Shown in pieces: positions 1 to 4,998 of a DNA stretch of 5,201 bases. Numbering within the stretch: the first letter of the stretch is position 1; every line of letters starts with the position of its first letter. The translations under genes were made by a program, and so were the position numbers. This DNA comes from an uncultured Litorilinea sp. GTDB lineage: Bacteria; Chloroflexota; Anaerolineae; Caldilineales; Caldilineaceae. The stretch spans positions 1 through 5,201 of the forward strand of contig CAKZVN010000193.1 in NCBI GenBank assembly GCA_937922105.1, in the 5' to 3' direction. Below the pieces are notes generated by a model that saw nothing but the letters and a program-made list of their open reading frames with translations, ran no database searches and was not told the DNA's origin.

Positions 1-644
1 ACCTCATCGCGGGTTTGCACCTTCTCCAGCGGCGCCAACTTGCCGTCCTCCATCATCAACATCGCTTTGATGCCCAGCATGGTGCCCAGGATGCTCTGGG
101 AGGGGCTAAGCCGCGCGCTGCGCTCCAAATAACTCAGACTCTCGGAGAAAATCGCTACATACAGATGGGGAATCGCGCCGTTGGTGATGCGCGCAATCTC
201 GCTGAGACTTGCGCCCTCTGCCGCCGCCCTTGCTGCCTGCTCCACCAACAGCCCCAGCCCATACGACGTGCTCAAACTATCAATCACGCGAATGGAATAG
301 CGCCCCTTGAGCATCTCCGCGGCGCGACGCGCCTGCTGCCACATCGGGCTGAGCTGGTGACTCATGTGGATGGAGACAATCTGCTCGGTCTGCTTGCCCA
401 GCCGTTGATATATGTCCAAAATCGTGTTCAGGTCCGCGGCGTGCACATCCGGCAACCGGTGAACACCGCCCGCCTGCGCTTCCCGCAGTTTGGCGAACAG
501 TTGGTCCGCGGTGAAGTCGCGCGTCTCCTCGAACAGCGACGACCCCACCTTCAGCCGGTGGGGAATCACCTCGATCCCGTACTCGGCGATCAGCTCCGGG
601 GGGAGATATGCGTTGCTATCGGTGACAATGCGTACCTTGCCCAT
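1..644 (-). CDS. DegV family protein (FakB-like fatty-acid-binding protein), C-terminus outside window
   Basis: The first 214 codons read on the minus strand give a typical DegV-family (EDD fold) N-terminus. The protein opens MGKVRIVTDSNAYLPPELIA (residues 1-20), with the family's TDS motif at 8-10 followed by LPPEL and the strand EVIPHRLKVG. Further family blocks are IVSIHMSHQLS (89-99), VIDSLSTSYGLGLLV (120-134) and the region LGTMLGIKAMLMMEDGKLAP (186-205). Known members bind a fatty acid and present it to the kinase FakA for phosphorylation and entry into phospholipid synthesis; no FakA gene is seen here. The start at 644 is chosen because GGAG (complement of 649-652) lies four bases upstream and the TDS motif falls at the normal distance from the start. 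The family's usual TSQPS-like loop is replaced by GGVHRLPDV (59-67) and the usual LSGT by LSPM, so the ligand pocket may differ. The gene continues past base 1. Family assignment is firm; ligand is not. Confidence 0.88.
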   Translation of the reverse strand, partial: MGKVRIVTDSNAYLPPELIAEYGIEVIPHRLKVGSSLFEETRDFTADQLFAKLREAQAGGVHRLPDVHAADLNTILDIYQRLGKQTEQIVSIHMSHQLSPMWQQARRAAEMLKGRYSIRVIDSLSTSYGLGLLVEQAARAAAEGASLSEIARITNGAIPHLYVAIFSESLSYLERSARLSPSQSILGTMLGIKAMLMMEDGKLAPLEKVQTRDE

Positions 645-783
645 CCGACTCCGTTTTCTACGTGGTTTTACCTGGTTGGTGCGTGGATGATGTTCTGTGC
701 CTGTTGAACCCAAAGCCTGCAGGAGAATTGACCGGTACGGTGCCCGGAAAGCCCGGCGCGCTTGACGCGTGCCGATCTTGTTC

Positions 784-812
784 AGGATACTCGTCTCCGC
801 GCATTCGGACAA
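784..812 (-). promoter_or_regulatory. Candidate promoter for the degV-family gene
   Basis: On the minus strand TTGTCC (807-812) and TATCCT (784-789) are separated by exactly 17 bases. Each box matches the sigma70 consensus at four of six positions. Transcription would begin near 777 and give a leader of about 130 bases before the ATG at 644. The motif is moderate and unproven. Confidence 0.4.
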
Positions 813-875
813 ATTTCCGCGTTTCCCGGCAAAGTACTACGGCGCGCCCGTGTTCCCGCGCGGCCCGCCCAACTT

Positions 876-904
876 TTGACAGACAACCTCGCGCGTGCTA
901 CTCT
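876..904 (+). promoter_or_regulatory. rpmB promoter, sigma70-type with extended -10
   Basis: A perfect -35 TTGACA (876-881) is followed after 17 bases by TACTCT (899-904). The -10 box is weak in its middle but is preceded by TGC (896-898), the extended -10 element. Transcription would begin near 911, giving a leader of about 75 bases to the rpmB start. This is the strongest promoter-like signal in the 645-984 intergenic region. Apart from the degV promoter candidate, I see no gene or RNA in that region. Confidence 0.65.
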
Positions 905-984
905 AATAAAGTTACGAGTCGAGATACACCGCGGTCGTATGATGTGCCGTGGGCGAAATTCCGTATGTCTCAAGGAGCTTGATC

Positions 985-1164
985 ATGGCGAAGTGTCAAC
1001 AATGCGGCCGCGGCCCGCAGTTCGGCAACAACCGACCGTGGTCGCGCAAGGCGACCCGCCGCCGCTGGAACATCAACATCCAAAAGGTCCAGGTCATGGA
1101 GGCCGGCAGGCCCGTCGCCAAGCGGCTTTGCGCGACCTGCATCCGCACCTACGAAAAGGTCTAA
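985..1164 (+). CDS. rpmB: 50S ribosomal protein L28, zinc-binding (C+) form
   Basis: This gene encodes a 59-residue basic protein that opens MAKCQQCGRGPQFGNN and contains RRRWNINIQKVQV, the signature of bacterial ribosomal protein L28 (bL28) of the large subunit. Cysteine pairs C4-x2-C7 and C49-x2-C52 form the zinc site of the C+ version of the protein. Length is normal for the short C+ type. The ATG at 985 is chosen over an in-frame GTG at 949 because AAGGAG (972-977) sits seven bases upstream and because L28 proteins begin with MAKC. The gene stands alone, with its own promoter at 876-904 and a terminator at 1237-1276. In Firmicutes rpmB often neighbours asp23-like and fakA genes; here the divergent neighbour is a DegV-family gene, the partner family of FakA, and no asp23/fakA follows. 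Assignment is firm. Confidence 0.97.
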   Translation: MAKCQQCGRGPQFGNNRPWSRKATRRRWNINIQKVQVMEAGRPVAKRLCATCIRTYEKV

Positions 1165-1236
1165 GTCGCCTCCCTGACCCCTTTCGTCCGCCTCACATGG
1201 TGTAAGCAGACGCGACCGGACTTTCGGACACAAACA

Positions 1237-1276
1237 AAGACGGCGGGACAATGAGAAGTCCCGCCGTCTTCTTCTT
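1237..1276. terminator. Bidirectional intrinsic terminator between rpmB and rlmN
   Basis: A perfect 13-bp stem (1237-1249 with 1258-1270) encloses an eight-base loop (1250-1257). On the plus strand the stem runs into TTCTTCTTG. On the minus strand it runs into TTTGTTTGTG. The hairpin lies 73 bases after the rpmB stop and about 100 bases beyond the rlmN stop, so it can end transcription from both sides. Between it and rlmN (1277-1373) I see no further gene. Confidence 0.85.
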
Positions 1277-1373
1277 GTATCCTACTGACGCATCACAATC
1301 CGGCTCATCGCTCCCTTCCCGGAAGTTCGTAACTCCCAGAAAGGGGAATAACCTTCTCCGCCTTCGCCCGGCT

Positions 1374-2480
1374 CTACGCGGCAAGCGCCCGTTTCAATTG
1401 CCCGCAACCGGCATTGATCTCGATCCCGCGCCGCAGCCGCACCGTCGTCGAAATCCCATAGCTGCGCAAAATCTCCGCAAACGCCGCCGTATCCGCATCG
1501 CTGGTCGGCTGATAGGGACTGTCCGGCACCGGGTTGAGCGGGATAAGATTGACATGGCACAACAAATGGCGAATCTTCGCGCCCAGTTCGTGGGCTAGTT
1601 CCGGGCTGTCGTTGATTCCCGCCATCAACGCGTACTCAAAGGTCACCCGGCGCTTTGTCTTCTGCGTATAGCGCGCCGCTGCATCCAACAACGTCGCCAC
1701 ATCGTAGCGCTTGTTGATGGGAACCAAGCTGCTCCGCAGCGCGTCGTTGGGCGCGTGGAGACTCACCGCCAGCCCGATCTGGATGCCCTCCTCTGCCATG
1801 CGGTCAATCATAGGCACCAGCCCGACCGTGCTCAGGGTAATATTGCGCGCGCCCAGCCCAAAGGCCTCCGGGTCGGTCAAGCGGCGCAGCGCCTTCCACA
1901 CATTATTGTAATTGTGCATCGGCTCGCCCATGCCCATGAGCACGATGTTGGTCACCGTCGTGGGCCGCGCCACCTCGGTCTGCGGCTCAAGCGCCGGATC
2001 CGCCAAATAGCGGGCAAAGAACAACACCTGCGCCACAATCTCGCCCGCCGTCAAGTTACGCGCCAAGCCGCCCTGCGCGGTGGCACAAAACGTACAGCCC
2101 ATGGCACAGCCGGCTTGGCTGCTGATGCAAAGCGTGCGCCGCTTGTCATAGAGCATCAAGACCGCTTCGATGGTCTGCCCGTCGCGCAGACGGAACAACA
2201 CCTTGAGCGTATCCCGCGCCGCCGAGACTACCTGAGCGACCGGCGTCAACACCTGTACCGTGTACTCCTCTGCCAGGCGCTCGCGCAGCGCCTTCGGCAA
2301 CGTATGCATAGCGTCGAAATCCGCCGCGTAGCGCCGGTAGAGCCACTCCCAAAGCTGGCGCGCGCGAAATGCGGGCTGCCCCAGCCCCGTAACCACCTCT
2401 GTCACTTCCGCCAAATCTAAATCCAACAGCGCAGTCCGCCGGCGCTCGGCCTCGCTGGGCAGCAAATGAATCATGCTCAT
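1374..2480 (-). CDS. rlmN: Dual-specificity RNA methyltransferase RlmN (radical SAM)
   Basis: RlmN places a C2 methyl group on A2503 of 23S rRNA and, in many bacteria, on A37 of certain tRNAs, using S-adenosylmethionine and a [4Fe-4S] cluster in the cytoplasm. The 368-residue reading has an N-terminal accessory domain (QPAFRARQLWEWLYRR near residues 35-50) and the radical-SAM cluster motif CAMGCTFC, with C125, C129 and C132. It also has the SAM-binding GMGEPMHNYNNV motif and the two catalytic cysteines, C118 and C359 (in EINAGCGQL near the end). Length is normal for the family and all key residues are present. The in-frame codon at 2516 is TTG and lies inside the predicted -35 box, so it is rejected. 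The ATG at 2480 is preferred, with ATG 2474 (MIHLL) as an alternative; neither has a Shine-Dalgarno sequence. The gene is convergent with rpmB and divergent from the riboflavin operon. Confidence 0.96.
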   Translation of the reverse strand: MSMIHLLPSEAERRRTALLDLDLAEVTEVVTGLGQPAFRARQLWEWLYRRYAADFDAMHTLPKALRERLAEEYTVQVLTPVAQVVSAARDTLKVLFRLRDGQTIEAVLMLYDKRRTLCISSQAGCAMGCTFCATAQGGLARNLTAGEIVAQVLFFARYLADPALEPQTEVARPTTVTNIVLMGMGEPMHNYNNVWKALRRLTDPEAFGLGARNITLSTVGLVPMIDRMAEEGIQIGLAVSLHAPNDALRSSLVPINKRYDVATLLDAAARYTQKTKRRVTFEYALMAGINDSPELAHELGAKIRHLLCHVNLIPLNPVPDSPYQPTSDADTAAFAEILRSYGISTTVRLRRGIEINAGCGQLKRALAA

Positions 2481-2486
2481 ACAAAA

Positions 2487-2516
2487 ATTGTAGCGCACTC
2501 CGCGCGCGGGGGTCAA
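2487..2516 (-). promoter_or_regulatory. rlmN promoter, probably giving a leaderless mRNA
   Basis: On the minus strand TTGACC (2511-2516) and TACAAT (2487-2492) are 18 bases apart, each matching the consensus at five of six positions. Only six bases separate the -10 box from the ATG at 2480, so the expected start of transcription falls on or next to that ATG. No ribosome binding site is visible upstream. Confidence 0.65.
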
Positions 2517-2557
2517 ACCGGAGGCATAACTTGCGCGTCTGTGGGAACCTTCCTCAC

Positions 2558-2586
2558 TTGTCGTCTCCTGCGCGCTACACTATACT
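2558..2586 (+). promoter_or_regulatory. Promoter of the FMN riboswitch / riboflavin transporter operon
   Basis: TTGTCG (2558-2563) and TATACT (2581-2586) are 17 bases apart; the -10 box matches at five of six positions and the -35 at four. Transcription would start near 2593, about 24 bases before the first aptamer helix, which is the expected arrangement. A small inverted repeat, ATCGT at 2602-2606 and ACGAT at 2609-2613, lies between start and aptamer and may be chance. This promoter is divergent from that of rlmN, with about 40 bases between their -35 boxes. Confidence 0.65.
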
Positions 2587-2616
2587 AATACTCATAATCG
2601 AATCGTACACGATCAA

Positions 2617-2831
2617 ACCTTCGGGGCAGGGTGAGGACCGTTGAACCATGTTCGACCGTCCAATTCCCGATCGGCGGTAAGTCGTTGCCGGGCGGGTTCC
2701 GCTCGGAATTGCCAACGACAAGCCCGCGAGCAGCCCGGATGCCGGTCCGCCGGTGTCCGCTGCACGAGTTCGGTGGGTAGGTTTGCGCCTACGAGTCCGA
2801 CGCCGACGGTATAGTCCGGATGAAAGAAGGT
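2617..2831 (+). promoter_or_regulatory. FMN riboswitch (RFN element) aptamer, enlarged
   Basis: The segment carries the invariant RFN blocks in order: CTTCGGGGCAGGGTGA (2619-2634), AATTCCC then CGGCGGTAA (2662-2680), AAGCCCGCGAGC (2720-2731), and GCCGACGGTATAGTCCGGAT (2802-2821) followed by GAAAGAAGG. Helices: P1 2617-2622/2826-2831; P2 GGG/CCC 2629-2631/2666-2668; P3 2674-2677/2724-2727; P4 2730-2734/2759-2763; P5 2770-2773/2797-2800; P6 2805-2807/2814-2816. The RNA senses FMN and lowers expression of riboflavin synthesis or uptake genes. At 215 bases it is longer than the usual 110-150. Extra hairpins sit in L2 (2635-2661), in L3 (variable stem 2681-2719, common in the family), in P4 and in L5 (2777-2792). 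The core residues are kept, so it is probably functional. The controlled genes are the transporter operon from 3120. Confidence 0.95.
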
Positions 2832-2849
2832 GGCAGTGTGGGCAGTCGT

Positions 2850-2882
2850 GCCGCAGGGCCGCGCGCGGTCCGGCGTCCTTTT
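2850..2882 (+). terminator. Terminator-like hairpin just after the aptamer
   Basis: GGGCCG (2856-2861) pairs with CGGTCC (2866-2871), with one G-U pair, around loop CGCG. GCC (2850-2852) with GGC (2872-2874) extends the stem past a three-base bulge. TTTT (2879-2882) follows four bases later. The T-run is short and offset, so this may be a pause site, part of the expression platform, or a chance GC-rich fold. Confidence 0.35.
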
Positions 2883-2898
2883 GCTATGCATGCCCTTT

Positions 2899-2934
2899 CG
2901 CCCGAAGTCGTTCGCGACTTCGGGCGTTCTAATT
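2899..2934 (+). terminator. Riboswitch expression-platform terminator I
   Basis: A perfect 12-bp stem (2899-2910 with 2915-2926) closes a TTCG loop and is followed by TTCTAATT. Its 5' arm contains CCCGAAG (2901-2907), the exact complement of CTTCGGG (2619-2625) in the aptamer's invariant 5' strand. The two structures are therefore mutually exclusive: aptamer folded with FMN leaves the terminator free, while without FMN the 5' strand can act as antiterminator. The T-tract is imperfect, so termination strength is uncertain. Confidence 0.7.
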
Positions 2935-3010
2935 AAGGGCAGTTGCGGCAACTAGGCGCCGGTCGCCGGGGGTTTTAGAGCGCGTCGCTTCAAGCTGCTA
3001 TACCACCGCC

Positions 3011-3045
3011 ACGCCCCGCAGGTAAACGCCTGTGCGGGCGTTTTT
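3011..3045 (+). terminator. Terminator II in the riboflavin operon leader
   Basis: ACGCCCCGCAGG (3011-3022) pairs with the strand 3029-3041, giving 12 pairs with one G-U and one bulged C, around loop TAAACG. TTTTT (3041-3045) follows directly. It is the best intrinsic terminator by T-tract in the leader and lies 75 bases before the permease start. GCCCCG (3013-3018) in its 5' arm is complementary to CGGGGC (2622-2627) of the aptamer, so it too may be under FMN control. Between 2935 and 3010 I see no gene, only small GC-rich hairpins such as 2942-2953. Confidence 0.8.
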
Positions 3046-3119
3046 CGTTGCATAGGCCGACGAACTCTTTGTGTCCGGCAAGCAGTTTTCACCGGTCACT
3101 CGCTTCAGAAACAGGACAG

Positions 3120-3941
3120 ATGGCTTACGAACAGACAACCACCGTCGCCCTCACTTCCCAGAAATCGCGTGTGCGCCGAGTAGGCTTTGTGCGCCGCCAT
3201 GCCGACAAGCTGCTGATTCCCGTGGTCATCGGCGCGGGAATTCTGGCGTGGTCCGGCTTGGTTGCGTGGCGCAACTACCCGCCCTTCATCCTGCCCGGCC
3301 CTGCGCTCGTCTGGCGCAAAGCGACCCTCACCCTAGCGGACGGCACCCTGCTGCGCCACACGCAAGTCACGCTCACCGAGATCGCTCTCGGCCTGCTGCT
3401 AGGCTTGACCACGGCTTTCCTGCTCGGTTATTTCCTGGGCAAGCACCGCACCATCGAGCGGCTGGTCGCGCCCTACATCGTTGCCAGCCAGAGCGTGCCC
3501 ATCGTCGCGCTCGCGCCCTTGCTGGTCATCTGGTTCGGCAGCGGGCTGCTCAGCAAAGTGCTGGTCTGCGCGCTCATCACCTTCTTCCCCACCCTGGTCA
3601 GCACCATCGTCGGCTTGCGCAACGTGGACGAAGACCTGCGCGACCTGCTGCGCAGCCTGCGCGCCAACCGGCTTCAGACCTTTCTACTCTTGGAATTGCC
3701 TGCCGCGCTGCCCGTCATCTTCGGTGGGCTAAAGCTCAGCGTCATCCTCGCCGTGGTCGGCGCGGTGGTGGGCGAATTCGTGGGCGCCGATGCCGGGTTG
3801 GGCTTTCTCATCAACCTGGCGCGCGGCATCCTCGACACCCCGCTCATGTTTGTCGCCATCTTTACCTTGATCGCGATTGCCCAGGCTCTCTACTGGTCCG
3901 TCGCCTTGTTGGAAAGCTGGGCTTTGCGTTGGCAACGTTGA
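3120..3941 (+). CDS. ribX: Riboflavin ABC transporter permease, RibX-like
   Basis: This 273-residue inner-membrane permease belongs to the BPD_transp_1 / NitT-TauT-ThiX type. Six hydrophobic segments are visible, roughly at residues 31-50, 88-107, 118-139, 142-165, 198-222 and 241-262. The cytoplasmic coupling loop that contacts the ATPase is LRSLRANRLQ...LPAALPVIFGGLK (177-205); the usual glycine of this EAA loop is Arg181. The N-terminal tail (1-30) is basic. The ATG at 3120 is chosen over an in-frame TTG at 3048 because AGGA (3113-3116) precedes it and because 3048 lies only three bases past the terminator II T-tract; the spacing of the AGGA is tight at three bases. It follows an FMN riboswitch and precedes a substrate-binding lipoprotein and an ATPase. 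From that context the substrate is most likely riboflavin, as proposed for RibXY of Chloroflexota. From the protein alone a thiamine-precursor (ThiX) or taurine/nitrate role could not be excluded. Confidence 0.88.
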   Translation: MAYEQTTTVALTSQKSRVRRVGFVRRHADKLLIPVVIGAGILAWSGLVAWRNYPPFILPGPALVWRKATLTLADGTLLRHTQVTLTEIALGLLLGLTTAFLLGYFLGKHRTIERLVAPYIVASQSVPIVALAPLLVIWFGSGLLSKVLVCALITFFPTLVSTIVGLRNVDEDLRDLLRSLRANRLQTFLLLELPAALPVIFGGLKLSVILAVVGAVVGEFVGADAGLGFLINLARGILDTPLMFVAIFTLIAIAQALYWSVALLESWALRWQR

Positions 3942-3950
3942 TGTTCATCT

Positions 3951-3974
3951 CATCCTAGACACCCATCCTAGACA
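3951..3974 (+). repeat. Short tandem direct repeat in the ribX-ribY spacer
   Basis: CATCCTAGACA occurs twice, at 3951-3961 and 3964-3974, with a 13-base period. It fills most of the 43-base gap between the permease stop and the next start, just before the AGAGG ribosome binding site (3974-3978). It looks like a small duplication; no function is evident. Confidence 0.8.
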
Positions 3975-3984
3975 GAGGTCCTGT

Positions 3985-4998
3985 ATGTCACGTCGTTTCC
4001 TCCTATCCTACTTGCTGGTTGCGCTCCTGCTTGCCGCGTGTAGTCCTGTCGGCGCGCCGGCAGCCTCCTCTGCCCCGGCAACCGATGCGCCCCCCGCGCT
4101 ACGCCGCATTGACCTGGGCGTCGGCTTCATCCCCAGCGTCCAGTTCGCCAACTTCTATGTCGCCATCGCCAAAGGGTATTACGCCGAAGAAGGTCTGGAT
4201 GTCGCCCTGGAATACGGCTTCGAGAATGACTATATCAAATTGGTCGGTCTCAATGAGCGCCAATTCATGGTCGGCTCCGGCGACCAAGTCGTCATCGGTC
4301 GCGCCCAGGGTCTGCCGGTGCGCTACGTCATGAACTGGTTCACCCGCTACCCGGTGGTGGTCATGGCAAAACCGGAGAGCGGCATCCGCGGCCCTGCCGA
4401 TCTAGCCGGTCGTACCGTCGGTCTACCCGGTCCCTTCGGCGCCAACTATGTCGCCTTTCGCGGGATCTTGGAAGCGGGTGGCTTGACTGAAGCGGATGTC
4501 AAGATGGAGAGCATCGGCTTCACCCAAGCCGCCGCCCTCAGCCAGGGAACCGTAGACGCCGCCGTGGACTACGCTGCCAACGGCCCGGTGGTCCTGCGCT
4601 TCGACGGTCAAGAGGTCAACGTCTTCGGGCTGGACGACTATCTCGCCATGCCCTCCAACGGCCTGGTCACCAACGAAGCCACCTTAGCTGCCGAGCCGGA
4701 GTTGGTGCGCAAGATGATCCGCGCCTCCCTGCGCGGCGTTGCCTATACCCTGGCAAACCCGGATGAAGCCTTCGCCATCGCGCTGGAATTCGTGCCCGAA
4801 GCGCGCGGCGACAACGAAGCCATCAACCGCGCCGTCTTCGACGCCACCCTGGACTTTTGGCGCACCCCACCCGGCGCGCGCCCCGGCGCCACCGACCTAG
4901 CCGACTGGCAGGCAGCCGCCGAGTTCATGGCGCGCATCGGGCTGGTAGATACCGTCGTGCCCGCCGACCAACTCTTCACCAACGACTATCTACCATGA
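3985..4998 (+). CDS. ribY: Riboflavin-binding lipoprotein of ABC transporter, RibY-like (NMT1/THI5 family)
   Basis: This 337-residue substrate-binding protein captures the ligand outside the cytoplasmic membrane and passes it to the permease. It has a basic N-terminus (MSRR), a hydrophobic stretch and the lipobox LAAC with lipidated Cys19. An Ala/Pro/Ser-rich linker (20-41) precedes an NMT1/THI5-like type 2 periplasmic-binding fold. The opening motif LGVGFIPSVQFANFYVAIAK (44-63) followed by GYYAEEGLDV is typical of the family that includes ThiY and RibY. The ATG at 3985 is chosen over an upstream in-frame start at 3877 because AGAGG (3974-3978) lies six bases upstream and the signal peptide begins there. 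The gene is 43 bases after the permease and overlaps the ATPase start by four bases (ATGA, 4995-4998). Riboflavin is inferred from the FMN riboswitch; a pyrimidine thiamine precursor is the main alternative. Fold assignment is firm, ligand moderately so. Confidence 0.88.
   Translation: MSRRFLLSYLLVALLLAACSPVGAPAASSAPATDAPPALRRIDLGVGFIPSVQFANFYVAIAKGYYAEEGLDVALEYGFENDYIKLVGLNERQFMVGSGDQVVIGRAQGLPVRYVMNWFTRYPVVVMAKPESGIRGPADLAGRTVGLPGPFGANYVAFRGILEAGGLTEADVKMESIGFTQAAALSQGTVDAAVDYAANGPVVLRFDGQEVNVFGLDDYLAMPSNGLVTNEATLAAEPELVRKMIRASLRGVAYTLANPDEAFAIALEFVPEARGDNEAINRAVFDATLDFWRTPPGARPGATDLADWQAAAEFMARIGLVDTVVPADQLFTNDYLP

Noticed and set aside
15..707. Plus-strand open frame of 230 codons over the DegV gene
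   Set aside because: It is antisense to a clear DegV-family frame and lacks motifs and a ribosome binding site.
762..791. A second plus-strand promoter-like pair, TTGACG and GATACT with an 18-base spacer, upstream of rpmB
   Set aside because: The -10 is weak and overlaps the candidate minus-strand degV promoter; the pair at 876-904 is better placed and closer to consensus.
1755..2420. Long plus-strand open frame inside rlmN
   Set aside because: It is the complement of the strongly supported rlmN gene; the His/Arg/Gln-rich translation is typical of a shadow frame.
2613..2951. Minus-strand open frame of 112 codons across the leader
   Set aside because: It is the antisense of the FMN riboswitch and terminator I, has no recognisable protein motif, and its composition follows the structured RNA.
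2959..2976. CCGG-TCG-CCGG hairpin followed by GGGTTTT, possible additional terminator
   Set aside because: The stem is only four base pairs and the T-run is separated from it by extra G residues; too weak to call.
3071..3958. Plus-strand open frame of 295 codons overlapping the permease in another frame
   Set aside because: The translation is rich in Arg, His and Pro with no membrane segments or motifs, while the overlapping frame is a clear ABC permease.
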